From contig NZ_CP109499.1 of assembly GCF_036231965.1 (NCBI RefSeq), positions 8,618,001 through 8,682,000 on the forward strand: 64,000 nucleotides of DNA, written 5' to 3'. This document shows positions 8,382-17,442 of this stretch, piece after piece; position 1 is the stretch's first letter; each line of letters begins with the position of its first letter. Position numbers and translations under genes: made by a program. The notes under the pieces are model-generated. The model worked only from the letters and a program-made list of their open reading frames with translations, made no database searches and was not told the DNA's origin. The DNA is from Streptomyces sp. NBC_01428. Its GTDB lineage: Bacteria; Actinomycetota; Actinomycetes; Streptomycetales; Streptomycetaceae.

Positions 8382-9707
8382 TCACGAAGCCGTCACACGC
8401 ACGCCGGCCGGCACGGCCCACCACTGGTCCGGGCGGTCCACGACAGGAGACTTCGGGCCGGTCCCGATGAACCGGGCGAGCCGCAGCAGGTAGGCGGCGA
8501 TGCCCGACGCCCCCTGCATCCACGCGGTACCGGGCGGCAGCAGGGGGTCGTCGTCGCGGTACTCCAGGAACCGCCAGCGGGCACCCGACGCGTCCTGGAT
8601 CGCCCGCTCCACGAGAGCGTCGCCCATCGTGCGGGCTCCCAGCAGGAGCGTCTCCGACAACTCCGTGCCCGCGCTGTCCTGCGCGGCGTCCAGGAGGACG
8701 TCGCCGACGCCCGCCGTTCCGCAGCAGCGGCCGTCGTTGTCCCAGAACCCGGGGCGGAGCCGTTCGGGCACCCCCGATGTGAGGAGGGAGGTCAGACAAC
8801 GCCGGCGCAACTCGTCGACCGGGAAGCCGGCCACGTCCGTGACACCGGCGTACGAGAGGGCCGAGAACAGGTGCGAGGTGCCGGCCGGACCGTGGCACCA
8901 GGTGTACGTGAGCGGCTCCACCTCCCGCTTCGACGGCGGGATGGTGTGCGGGACGATGAAGCCGTCGTCGTCGAGCAGGCCCACCGACAGGACGTGCCGG
9001 GCGCCCTCGACCGCGGCCTCGACGAAGTCCGCCCGGCCGAGTGAAGCACCCGCCACGGCCAGCGCGGCGGCCACCCCGGCGGTGCCGTGGGAGTAGTTCG
9101 GCGCCCGCGACGGTGTGGTCGGCGCGATGCCCCAGTCCAGCCCCGCCTCCGTGCGGTCGGCCGCGCGCAGCAGTGCCTCGCCGCCGGTCGTCGCGATCGC
9201 GTCGGCGAACTCGCCCCCGGCCCAGACGGCCGTCATGACGACACCCGCGGACCCCATGATGATGTCGTTCAGCGGGGCGTCGGAGCCCGGTTCGAAACCG
9301 ACGGTCGTCTTCCAGCCGTCGGGGGTCGTCAGGTCGTCCAGCCGCCGAAGGGCGATGGATTCCTCGCCGGGGGCGAGCAGTTTCAACGCCGTGGCGTCGC
9401 CGGCCAGCCCGTCGTACAGGGACGGCTCGACGCGGCCCTTCGCCTGCGCGGACAGCCTCGTCACGATCCCGTCGGCCAGGGCTCGTTCCCGCTCGTTCAG
9501 GTCACGGTGCTGCGCGATCTCCGCCAGTACCGGCGCCAGGCCCGCGATCCCGGAGTAGAGCGAGTCGCGGTCCTTCGCCGGTGTCGCGTCCCGCCGGTCC
9601 CCGGACACCGTCTCGGGGAACCATGGGCCCTCGTCCTCGCGCACCTGGTCCAGTACCCAGGACCACGCCGCCTCGCCCAGCTGCCTGTATTCCTTGCTCG
9701 TCGCCAC
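8382..9707 (-). CDS. orphan LanC-like (lanthionine synthetase C-like) protein
   Basis: This 441-residue alpha/alpha-toroid protein has the internal repeats of LanC: SLYSGIAG (about 49-56), SLYDGLAG (96-103), NYSHGTAG (204-211), WCHGPAG (270-276) and CCGTAG (328-333). In LanC enzymes zinc is bound by Cys of WCxG and by the Cys-His pair of CHG. Here the second motif is CCG, so a three-Cys site (C271, C328, C329) is expected, as in some LanM cyclases. No LanB, LanM dehydratase, protease or precursor peptide is visible nearby, so a housekeeping LanC-like role (thiol addition to dehydrated residues) or a trans-acting cyclase are both possible. Length is usual for the family. Confidence 0.85.
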   Translation of the reverse strand: MATSKEYRQLGEAAWSWVLDQVREDEGPWFPETVSGDRRDATPAKDRDSLYSGIAGLAPVLAEIAQHRDLNERERALADGIVTRLSAQAKGRVEPSLYDGLAGDATALKLLAPGEESIALRRLDDLTTPDGWKTTVGFEPGSDAPLNDIIMGSAGVVMTAVWAGGEFADAIATTGGEALLRAADRTEAGLDWGIAPTTPSRAPNYSHGTAGVAAALAVAGASLGRADFVEAAVEGARHVLSVGLLDDDGFIVPHTIPPSKREVEPLTYTWCHGPAGTSHLFSALSYAGVTDVAGFPVDELRRRCLTSLLTSGVPERLRPGFWDNDGRCCGTAGVGDVLLDAAQDSAGTELSETLLLGARTMGDALVERAIQDASGARWRFLEYRDDDPLLPPGTAWMQGASGIAAYLLRLARFIGTGPKSPVVDRPDQWWAVPAGVRVTAS

Positions 9708-9750
9708 CCGGCAACGTTACAACCAGGCCCGCCCGGCCAGTAGGCCGCGG

Positions 9751-10152
9751 CTATGGGAGGTGAGGTGGAGCCGGGACGACCGCCGTTCGGCGCCGGGTCA
9801 CGAGGAACAGCGTCACTCCGCCGACCAGGACGAGTGCGCCGACGGCCAGCAGTATCCGCGGGTCGAGCAGGCCCTCGGTGCAGCTGCCGCCGTACGTCGA
9901 GGTGGTGCAGTAGGTGCCGGGGCCGTGTCGGTTGAGGTAGCCGAGGAGGAACAGCGGCAGGCTCGCACTCGACACCAGACCCGGCAGGCCCCGCCAAGCG
10001 TCATGGCGCGTCGCGAGCACGATGGTGGCGATCAGTGGAACCGGCAGGATGAAGAGCCCGATCGAGAGCACGCTCAGCAGTGCCAGCAGGTAGGCCGCTC
10101 CGGTCAGCGCCCATCCCGTGAAGAGCAGCCAGTCACGTCTCCTGAGGGGCAT
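9751..10152 (-). CDS. small polytopic membrane protein, 133 aa
   Basis: ATG 10152 is chosen over GTG 10176 because a GGAAGGAAGGA run precedes it. The protein has an initial basic patch (MPLRRRDW) and four predicted hydrophobic segments: two back-to-back near the N terminus, a third around SSASLPLFLLGYL, and a last one (ILLAVGALVLVGGVTLFLV) followed by RRR. A Cys pair lies in the extracytoplasmic loop between the last two helices (YCTTSTYGGSC). No family is recognised. It ends 43 bases from the start of the LanC-like gene, on the same strand. Confidence 0.72.
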   Translation of the reverse strand: MPLRRRDWLLFTGWALTGAAYLLALLSVLSIGLFILPVPLIATIVLATRHDAWRGLPGLVSSASLPLFLLGYLNRHGPGTYCTTSTYGGSCTEGLLDPRILLAVGALVLVGGVTLFLVTRRRTAVVPAPPHLP

Positions 10153-10333
10153 GGGTCCTTCCTTCCCCTCGGACACGCCTCTTCACCGTGCGGGGACGTA
10201 CCACTTGGTCTCACCGTCGAGAGGCCGTCGGTCGGGACGGCGATCCATGTCCGGCCGGCCCGACCACCGTTGGCGTTTATCGGCGTGCGTCCGCTGGACC
10301 CCTCACGTTACGGTGACGTCGTCCGGGTGCGCA

Positions 10334-10437
10334 GGCAACGGCTACTTCTCCTGTCAAGAGAGCAACGCGGGTTCGAATCCCGTCGCCGGCCCCGGCCGGT
10401 GTCGTCCAGTGGCCCAGGACGCTACGTCGCCGTCGCC
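10334..10437 (+). ncRNA. circularly permuted tRNA-like RNA
   Basis: All parts of a tRNA cloverleaf are present, but with the 3' half first. In order: closing-helix strand 10334-10342; anticodon-type hairpin 10346-10362 (TTCTC, loop CTGTCAA with anticodon GTC, GAGAG); variable loop CAAC 10363-10366; T arm 10367-10383 (loop TTCGAAT); 3' acceptor strand 10384-10390; a 4-base linker CCCG; 5' acceptor strand 10395-10401, pairing 7/7 (one G-U) with 10384-10390; TC; D arm 10404-10420 (GTCC, loop AGTGGCCCA with A14, G18G19 and A21, GGAC); five bases; and strand 10429-10437, which pairs 8/9 with 10334-10342. Rejoined at position 26/27, it makes a normal 73-base tRNA with anticodon GUC. A possible -10 (TACGGT) is at 10309-10314. 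The pairing was read by eye. Confidence 0.7.
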
Positions 10438-10505
10438 GACCCTGATCTCCGGACACCCGACGCGGTCGGCCGTCACGGGGGAGTGGCGGCCGATCCGCAG
10501 GACTC

Positions 10506-10522
10506 CGATGTAATCGATGTAA
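10506..10522. promoter_or_regulatory. LacI-operator-like half-sites (direct repeat)
   Basis: CGATGTAA occurs twice one base apart, the same half-site as in the palindrome TTACATCGATGTAA at 11661. It lies 41 bases beyond the repressor gene's stop codon. Confidence 0.5.
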
Positions 10523-10562
10523 ACGGTTCGTGCGGAGGTGTTCGGCGTCCCGGACGGCTCCC

Positions 10563-11579
10563 TCATCCGCCCGAACTCTCCCGCACGATCAGCTGATGTC
10601 GGGCGACGTGCTCCGCCGATCCCGTGCCCATGTCGGGCCGCTCGATGCGGTCGAGGAGCAGATCGACCGCCGCCCGGGCGATGCCCTCCTTGTCGGGGGC
10701 CACCGTCGTGATCGTCGGGATGCTGTACCGCGACGCCTCGATGTCGTCGAAGCCGACCACGTCGATGTCGTCCGGCACCCGCAGCCCTCGGTCGTGAAGT
10801 GCGCGTACCGCGCCGAGAGCCAGGTGGTCGTTGAGACACAGGAGTGCGTCCGGCCGCTCGGGGCGCTCGACCAGCTGGGCCGCGGCGCGCGCTCCGTCGA
10901 GCCAGTGGAAAGCGTCCACCGGAGCGACGAGATCACCGTCGAACGGCAGGCCGGCGGCTTTCAGGGCCTCGGCGTAGCCGATGGTGCGCAGCCGGTCGGT
11001 GCCCTGCCGGCCGCGCAGCGATCCGCCGACCACGGCGATCCGCCGGCGCCCTCGGGCGAGCAGGTGGGCGGTGGCCTCGCGGGCGGCGGCGATGTTGTCG
11101 ATGCCCACGTGGTCCAGGCTGCCGGGGGTGTGCCGCTCGCCGAGCAGCACGACGGGCAGGTGCTTCTCGTGGTGGTCGAGGTCGCGCTGGCGCAGGGTCA
11201 GGGCGCTGAGGATGACGCCGTCGGTGAACTGGGCGTCGAAGCCGTTCAGCGCCGACAGCTCGCGGTCCCTGCGACTGCCCGTCGCGTGGATGAGGACCGT
11301 GCAGCCCCTGCGGTCGGCCGCGGCCATCACGTGTTTGGCCAGCTCGGAGAAGTAGGCGACGTCCAGCTCGGGCACGGCCAGAGTGATCATTCCCGAACGG
11401 CCGCGCCGCAGTTGGCGGCCCGCGATGTTGACGCGGTATCCCAGTTCCTCGATCGACTCGCGTACGGCGGCCCGCGTCTCGGGCGAGACGTGTTCGAAGT
11501 CGTTGATCACGTTGGACACGGTCTTGGGCGAGACCCCCGCGTGCGCCGCGACGTCCTTGATCCTGACCCTTGCCGCCAC
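10563..11579 (-). CDS. LacI-family transcriptional repressor
   Basis: This 338-residue protein starts at GTG 11579 with GAGGAGG upstream. The N-terminal helix-turn-helix is classic LacI (RIKDVAAHAGVSPKTVSNVIND, residues 6-27), followed by the hinge ELGYRVNIAGRQLRRGRSG. The rest is a periplasmic-binding-protein-like sensor domain with DNIAAAREATAHLLARGRRRIAVVGG and DIDVVGFDDIEASRYSIPTITTV. It is divergent from the GH2/transport locus and very probably represses it through TTACATCGATGTAA-type operators, with a sugar released by the GH2 enzyme or imported by the transporter as inducer. This is inferred from context; the ligand is unknown. Confidence 0.92.
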   Translation of the reverse strand: MAARVRIKDVAAHAGVSPKTVSNVINDFEHVSPETRAAVRESIEELGYRVNIAGRQLRRGRSGMITLAVPELDVAYFSELAKHVMAAADRRGCTVLIHATGSRRDRELSALNGFDAQFTDGVILSALTLRQRDLDHHEKHLPVVLLGERHTPGSLDHVGIDNIAAAREATAHLLARGRRRIAVVGGSLRGRQGTDRLRTIGYAEALKAAGLPFDGDLVAPVDAFHWLDGARAAAQLVERPERPDALLCLNDHLALGAVRALHDRGLRVPDDIDVVGFDDIEASRYSIPTITTVAPDKEGIARAAVDLLLDRIERPDMGTGSAEHVARHQLIVRESSGG

Positions 11580-11660
11580 CTGTGTCCTCCTCAGCCCCCG
11601 GCGATCGTATCCGGCCTCACGAAGGGGGTCCCGCGTCGGGGCTCGCTTCGCCCAGGGTAT

Positions 11661-11674
11661 TTACATCGATGTAA
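11661..11674. promoter_or_regulatory. LacI-type operator TTACATCGATGTAA
   Basis: This perfect 14-bp palindrome with a central CG, the usual LacI-family geometry, lies in the divergent promoter region between the repressor and GH2 genes. Confidence 0.85.
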
Positions 11675-11726
11675 TCGCATGGTGGCATAGGCGCCGCAAC
11701 GATCGCCGGCACGAAGCGAGACGCAC

Positions 11727-13550
11727 ATGAGTTCTCCCCAGCCCCAGGACGTTCCGCGTCCCGAGTACCCCCGGCCCCAGTTCGCCCGCACGGACTGGCT
11801 GAACCTCAACGGCAGGTGGCAGTTCGAGATCGACCGGTCGGACTCGGGTCTCGAACGCGGCCTGCGCGAGCGTGACCTGACGGACGCGATCACCGTGCCG
11901 TTCTGCCCCGAGTCGGAACTGTCCGGAATCGGCGACACGGACTTCATGGAAGCCGTCTGGTACCGCCGCACCGTCCGGATACCCGAGCAGTGGGGCGACG
12001 CCCGCGTGCTGCTGCACTTCCAGGCCGTCGACCACGACACGACCGTCTGGGTCAACGGCACCGAAGTGGCCCGCCACCGCGGCGGCTTCACCCCCTTCAC
12101 CGCCGACCTCGACGGCGTCGCCGCACCCGGCACCGAGGCGACCGTCGTGGTCCGGGCCCGCGACACCCGGCACGGTCCCCAGGCCCGCGGCAAGCAGGCG
12201 ACCTGGTACGCCAACACCCACTGCCACTACACCCGTACCACCGGCATCTGGCAGACGGTGTGGATGGAGCCGGTGCCCCGCGCCGCCCGGCTCAAGCGGC
12301 CGCGCATCACCCCCGACCTCGGTTCGGGCGCCTTCCACCTGGAACTCCCCGTCACCGCCAACCTCCCGGGCCACCGCGTGCGGGCCGTGCTCACGAGCGC
12401 CGGGGCCGAGGTCGTACGGGCCGAGGCGCGCGCCGATCTGGACCTGTGCCCGCGCCTCACGCTCACCGTGCCGGCCGACGCCGTCCGTCCGTGGTCCCCT
12501 GCGGACCCGCACCTGTACGACCTGCGCCTCGAACTCGTCGACGCCGAGGGGTCGTTGGTCGACGCCGCCGACTCCTACGCCGGACTGCGCTCCGTCGCCC
12601 TGCGGGGCAAGCAGGTGCTGATCAACGGGGAGCCCGTGTTCCAGCGGCTCGTCCTGGACCAGGGCTACTACCCCGACGGCCTGATGACCGCACCCTCCGA
12701 CGAGGCCCTCGTCCGCGACATCGAGCTCGGCCTGGCCGCCGGATTCAACGGCGCCCGCCTGCACCAGAAGGTCTTCGAGGAGCGTTTCCTCCACCACGCC
12801 GACCGCCTCGGCTACCTGGTCTGGGGCGAGTTCGGCGACTGGGGCTGCGAGACGGGTGTGCGCGACGACAACCAGCAGCCCACCGCCTCGTACACCGCCC
12901 AGTGGCTGGAAGCGCTGGAACGCGACTACTCGCACCCCTCGATCATCGGCTGGTGCCCGCTCAACGAGACCTACCAGCACCTGCACGACCGCATCACCCA
13001 GCTCGACGACGTGACCCGGGCGATGTACCTCGCCACCAAGGCGATGGACACCACCCGCCCGGTCGTCGACGCCTCCGGCTACGCCCACCGCGTCGCCGAG
13101 ACGGACGTCTACGACTCCCACTGCTACGAGCAGGACCCGGAGGCTTTCGCCAAGATCATGGGCGGTCTCGCCGAGGACGAGCCCTACCTCAACACCGGTC
13201 CCGACCAGGCCGCATGGTCCCTGCCGTATCGCGGACAGCCCTACTTCTGCAGTGAGTTCGGCGGCATCTGGTGGGACCCGCAGGCGGTCGCGACCGCGGC
13301 CGGCAACGAGACCGGCGACTCCTGGGGCTACGGCGAACGACCGCGCACCGCAGCGGAGTTCACCTCCCGGTTCACCGGACTCGTGGACGTGCTCCTCGAC
13401 GACCCGGACATGTTCGGGTACTGCTACACGCAACTCACGGACGTCTTCCAGGAGCGCAACGGCGTCTACGCCTTCGACCGCTCCGAGAAGGTCGACACCA
13501 CCCTCCTGCGGGACGCCCAGCGGCGCGCCGCGGCCTTCGAACGCCGCTGA
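11727..13550 (+). CDS. glycoside hydrolase family 2 enzyme (beta-galactosidase/glucuronidase type)
   Basis: This 607-residue protein has the GH2 layout: a jelly-roll sugar-binding domain (WYRRTVRIP, VWVNGTEVARHRGGFTPF, about residues 75-185), an immunoglobulin-like domain, then a TIM barrel. The acid/base Glu is in GWCPLNE (E414) and the nucleophile Glu in FCSEFGG (E510). There is no signal peptide, so it acts inside the cell on imported oligosaccharide or glycoside, in keeping with the adjoining ABC importer. It is shorter than LacZ and nearer to the 600-residue beta-galactosidase/glucuronidase group. The exact sugar cannot be told from sequence. Confidence 0.9.
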   Translation: MSSPQPQDVPRPEYPRPQFARTDWLNLNGRWQFEIDRSDSGLERGLRERDLTDAITVPFCPESELSGIGDTDFMEAVWYRRTVRIPEQWGDARVLLHFQAVDHDTTVWVNGTEVARHRGGFTPFTADLDGVAAPGTEATVVVRARDTRHGPQARGKQATWYANTHCHYTRTTGIWQTVWMEPVPRAARLKRPRITPDLGSGAFHLELPVTANLPGHRVRAVLTSAGAEVVRAEARADLDLCPRLTLTVPADAVRPWSPADPHLYDLRLELVDAEGSLVDAADSYAGLRSVALRGKQVLINGEPVFQRLVLDQGYYPDGLMTAPSDEALVRDIELGLAAGFNGARLHQKVFEERFLHHADRLGYLVWGEFGDWGCETGVRDDNQQPTASYTAQWLEALERDYSHPSIIGWCPLNETYQHLHDRITQLDDVTRAMYLATKAMDTTRPVVDASGYAHRVAETDVYDSHCYEQDPEAFAKIMGGLAEDEPYLNTGPDQAAWSLPYRGQPYFCSEFGGIWWDPQAVATAAGNETGDSWGYGERPRTAAEFTSRFTGLVDVLLDDPDMFGYCYTQLTDVFQERNGVYAFDRSEKVDTTLLRDAQRRAAAFERR

Positions 13551-13595
13551 ACCCCCTGTCTCCGGTCAGGCACCGGTCCTGACCGCTCCCTGCTT

Positions 13596-13609
13596 TTATA
13601 ACGATGTAA
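13596..13609. promoter_or_regulatory. second LacI operator, TTATAACGATGTAA
   Basis: It matches 11 of 14 bases of the palindrome at 11661, with the right half intact. It abuts the AAGGAGGG ribosome binding site of the sugar-binding lipoprotein gene. Confidence 0.65.
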
Positions 13610-13618
13610 GGAGGGCTC

Positions 13619-14965
13619 ATGAGCGATCTCCCCCCGAACCCCGGCAACGGCGCCCGTCTCTCCCGGCGCCGCCTCCTCACCGCCTCACTCGCCTCCGCGG
13701 GAGCGCTGGCCGCCGGCAGTGCGCTGAGCGGCTGCGGCTCCGCGCTGGCCGCCGACGACACGACCGTGCGCCTCTGGGACCTGTTCAGCGGCGCCGACGG
13801 CGGACTGTTCAACACCATGGTCGACGCCGGGAAGCCCGACATGCCGGGCACCCGCATCGACCGGACCGTCCTCGAGTGGGGATCGCCCTACTACACCAAG
13901 CTGGCCATGGCCTCGGCCGGCGGCCGAGGCCCCGACGCGGCCATCGCCCACATGTCCCGGCTCGCCGGCTACGCGCCCACCGGCCTCCTCGACCCGTGGG
14001 ACCTGGACACCCTCGCCGAATTCGGCGTGAGCCAGGACGACTTCGCCGAGGCGGTGTGGGCCCGCACCCAGTACCGGAACCGGACCTACGCGATCCCGCT
14101 CGACACCCACCCCTTCATCGTCTTCTACCACCCCGAACCCGCCCGGAAAGCCGGTCTGGTCACCGCCGACGGCACCCTGGACATGGACGCCTTCTCGTCA
14201 CCCGACCGCTTCCTGGCGGCCGGGCGCGAACTCGCCAAGGCCTCCGGCAAACAGGGCATCGCCTTCGGCTACGTCACCGACGCCTCGCAGGGGTGGCGGC
14301 TGTTCTACGGCCTCTACCAGCAGACCGGGGGCCGCTTCGAGCTTCCCGAGGGCGGTCCCGCCGAGGTCGACGAGGACCGCATGGCCGAAGTCATCGCCTT
14401 CATGGCCAAGCTCGTCGACGGCAGGACCAATCCGCACCGGCTCGACTACCCCTCCGCGATCGCGGCCTTCGCCAACCGGCAGACCGCGATGATCCTGTCC
14501 GGCGAATGGGAACTGGGCACCTTCCGCGCGGCCGACAAGAACGTCGAAGCGGCCCCCTTCCCCACCGTGTTCGGCACCCCCGCCGTCTACGCCGACTCGC
14601 ACTCCTTCGTCCTGCCCCGCCGCCCGAACGCCGACCCGGCCCACCGCAGGCGCACCCAGCGAGCCGTGGCCGCGCTCCTCAAGGCCTCCCGGGTGTGGGC
14701 GACCGCCGGCCACATCCCGGCGTACAGCCCCGTCACCCGCACCGCGGACTACGGCCGGCTGCGACCCCAGTCCCACTACGTCGCCGCCCAGAACCACGTC
14801 GTCCTGGACCCGCCCGTGTGGTTCGCGGGCGCCGGCTCCGACTTCCAGAACGCCATGTCGCAGGTCCTCCAGCAGGCCATGCTCGACGGCCTCGCGCCCG
14901 ACCGCGCGGCCCGCGCGATGGTGCGCCGTCTCAACACCTTCCTCTCGAAGCCCAGCCCGGCCTGA
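13619..14965 (+). CDS. ABC transporter sugar-binding lipoprotein
   Basis: This is a 448-residue solute-binding protein of the carbohydrate (family 1) class. The signal peptide has a twin-Arg-like SRRRLLTAS stretch and an ALSGC lipobox, so Cys39 would be lipidated and the protein anchored outside the membrane. Typical features follow: TVRLWDLFSG, the RTYAIPLDTHPFIVFYHPE hinge strand, and ADSHSFVLPRR. A strong AAGGAGG precedes ATG 13619. It is followed by two permease genes in the same direction. The cluster has no ATPase, so it presumably uses a shared MsiK-type ATPase encoded elsewhere, as known for many Streptomyces sugar importers. Confidence 0.9.
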   Translation: MSDLPPNPGNGARLSRRRLLTASLASAGALAAGSALSGCGSALAADDTTVRLWDLFSGADGGLFNTMVDAGKPDMPGTRIDRTVLEWGSPYYTKLAMASAGGRGPDAAIAHMSRLAGYAPTGLLDPWDLDTLAEFGVSQDDFAEAVWARTQYRNRTYAIPLDTHPFIVFYHPEPARKAGLVTADGTLDMDAFSSPDRFLAAGRELAKASGKQGIAFGYVTDASQGWRLFYGLYQQTGGRFELPEGGPAEVDEDRMAEVIAFMAKLVDGRTNPHRLDYPSAIAAFANRQTAMILSGEWELGTFRAADKNVEAAPFPTVFGTPAVYADSHSFVLPRRPNADPAHRRRTQRAVAALLKASRVWATAGHIPAYSPVTRTADYGRLRPQSHYVAAQNHVVLDPPVWFAGAGSDFQNAMSQVLQQAMLDGLAPDRAARAMVRRLNTFLSKPSPA

Positions 14966-14999
14966 CACCGGCCGATCCGCCCGCGCAGGAGGCACAACG

Positions 15000-15905
15000 A
15001 TGTCCTCTCCCACCGTTCCACCCCGCACCTCCGCCCGCCCCGCACGCCGTTCCGTTCCGCCGGGCCTGCTCTTCGCGCTCCCCTTCCTCGTCCTGTTCGG
15101 CCTCTTCATGGTCTGGCCGCTGGTGCAGGGGCTGTGGATGAGCCTGACCGACACGTCGCTGTCGGCGCACAGTCCCTCGTTCATCGGTGCGGACAACTTC
15201 AGCGAGGCACTCCAGGACGCCGAGATGTGGCGCTCGCTCGGTCACACGCTGCTGTTCACCCTGGTCTCGACCGTCCCTCTCGTCGCCGTGGCGCTCGGCA
15301 TGGCGCTGCTCGTGCACACCGGCCTGCCCGGCCAGTGGGTGTGGCGGCTGGCGTTCTTCGCCCCCTACCTGCTGCCGGTCGGCGTCGTGAGCCTGCTGTG
15401 GATGTGGCTCTACCAGCCCGACCTCGGGCTCTACAACCATCTCCTCGGCGTCCTCGGACTGGACGGATACGCCTGGCTGAGCGACGAGTCGGTGGCCCTG
15501 TGGGCGATCGTCCTCACCACGCTCTGGTGGACGGTCGGCTTCAACTTCCTGCTCTACCTCGCCGCCCTGCAGTCCATCCCTGACCACCTGTACGAGGCGG
15601 CCGCCATCGACGGCGCCGGTGCCTGGCGCCGTCTGTGGTCGATCACGCTGCCCCAGCTCGGGCGTATCACCGGCGTGATCACCGTCCTCCAGATCCTCGC
15701 CTCGCTGAAGGTCTTCGACCAGATCTACCTGCTCACCAAGGGCGGTCCGAACAACTCCACCCGACCGGTCATCGAGTACATGTACGACGTCGGATTCACC
15801 GGCTACCGGCTCGGTTACGCCTCGGCGATCAGCTACATCTTCTTCGCCCTCGTCCTGCTCGCCTCCGCAGCGCAGTTCGCTGCCCTCCGCCGCCGGGAGA
15901 AGTGA
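15000..15905 (+). CDS. carbohydrate ABC transporter permease (MalF/UgpA type)
   Basis: This 301-residue membrane protein has six predicted helices. The EAA loop that docks the ATPase is YEAAAIDGAGAWRRLWSITLPQL near the last third. AGGAGG lies seven bases before ATG 15000. It is the first of two permeases in the LacI-controlled sugar locus and overlaps no gene; the next permease starts two bases after its stop. The family (MalF-like binding-protein-dependent transport inner membrane component) is secure. Substrate is inferred only from the GH2 enzyme upstream, that is, an oligosaccharide or glycoside. Confidence 0.92.
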   Translation: MSSPTVPPRTSARPARRSVPPGLLFALPFLVLFGLFMVWPLVQGLWMSLTDTSLSAHSPSFIGADNFSEALQDAEMWRSLGHTLLFTLVSTVPLVAVALGMALLVHTGLPGQWVWRLAFFAPYLLPVGVVSLLWMWLYQPDLGLYNHLLGVLGLDGYAWLSDESVALWAIVLTTLWWTVGFNFLLYLAALQSIPDHLYEAAAIDGAGAWRRLWSITLPQLGRITGVITVLQILASLKVFDQIYLLTKGGPNNSTRPVIEYMYDVGFTGYRLGYASAISYIFFALVLLASAAQFAALRRREK

Positions 15906-15907
15906 TC

Positions 15908-16861
<954 letters not shown>

Positions 16862-16891
16862 GCCGGGGAGCGGGCGGAGGGGACGGGAGGG

Positions 16892-16914
16892 GAGCCGCTC
16901 ACCGCGAGCGGCTC
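16892..16914. terminator. terminator of the sugar-transport operon
   Basis: GAGCCGCTC and GAGCGGCTC form a perfect 9-bp stem with a 5-base loop between the convergent permease and SRPBCC genes. Confidence 0.7.
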
Positions 16915-16929
16915 AGGGCATCCGGCCGC

Positions 16930-17442
16930 TCACGCCACCCGGTCGTGCTCCAGCTCGCGCTTCAGGTTGCGCAGCGTGATCTCGATGTTGCGTGCCTGGA
17001 AGGCGGCGAACGTCCTGCCCGACGTGACGACCCAGTCGAAGGCGCGGGCCACGAACGCCGGCCACGTCCGGCGGTCGTCGGTCCACGTCTCCGTCACCCG
17101 GGTACCGCCGTCGACCGCCTCGAAGCGGTACTCCCACGTCGCGATCGGAGCCCGCAGCCGGGGGCTGCCGACACCGATCGCGCAGACGCGGAACGCGAAG
17201 CGGCTTCCCGGATCCGCCGCCGTGACTTTGCACCGGGTGACCCACCGGAACATCCCGCGCTTGTTGCGTCCGACGAAGGTGGTGCCCAGGGCGGCCGGAC
17301 CGGCCGGGGACCCGGCCGTCGTGCCCCGGTTCTCCGGACTCCAGCGGCCCATGTCCGCCGGGCTGCTCACCGCCCGGAAGGCGGCCTCGGGCGACACGCC
17401 GTCGACGATGATGCTGCTGCTCACGGTGAACACACGGGTCAC
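16930..17442 (-). CDS. SRPBCC (START-like) family protein
   Basis: This 170-residue protein starts at GTG 17442, with GGGAGG six bases upstream. It has the helix-grip order of polyketide cyclase/dehydrase-like proteins: an opening strand VFTVSSSIIVDGVSPEAAFRAVSS with the first helix, DMGRWSPEN, the central strands (ATWEYRFEAVDGGTRVTETW), and a long C-terminal helix (RTFAAFQARNIEITLRNLKREL). Such proteins bind hydrophobic ligands; in Streptomyces they are often coenzyme Q-binding or stress-related rather than true cyclases. It is divergent from the MFS gene and convergent with the sugar operon. No specific role is evident. Confidence 0.85.
   Translation of the reverse strand: MTRVFTVSSSIIVDGVSPEAAFRAVSSPADMGRWSPENRGTTAGSPAGPAALGTTFVGRNKRGMFRWVTRCKVTAADPGSRFAFRVCAIGVGSPRLRAPIATWEYRFEAVDGGTRVTETWTDDRRTWPAFVARAFDWVVTSGRTFAAFQARNIEITLRNLKRELEHDRVA

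Noticed and set aside
6762..9707. A lanthipeptide or other RiPP precursor for the LanC-like protein
   Set aside because: Neither the 77-aa membrane protein nor the Ser-x-x protein has a leader-core layout with Cys (the Ser-x-x protein has no Cys), and no dehydratase is present.
10319..10391. A normal linear tRNA or a tRNA 3'-end attachment site
   Set aside because: The sequence upstream of the anticodon hairpin cannot form a D arm or pair with the 3' acceptor strand, and no integrase or second copy of the 3' end is in the window; the permuted order explains all parts better.
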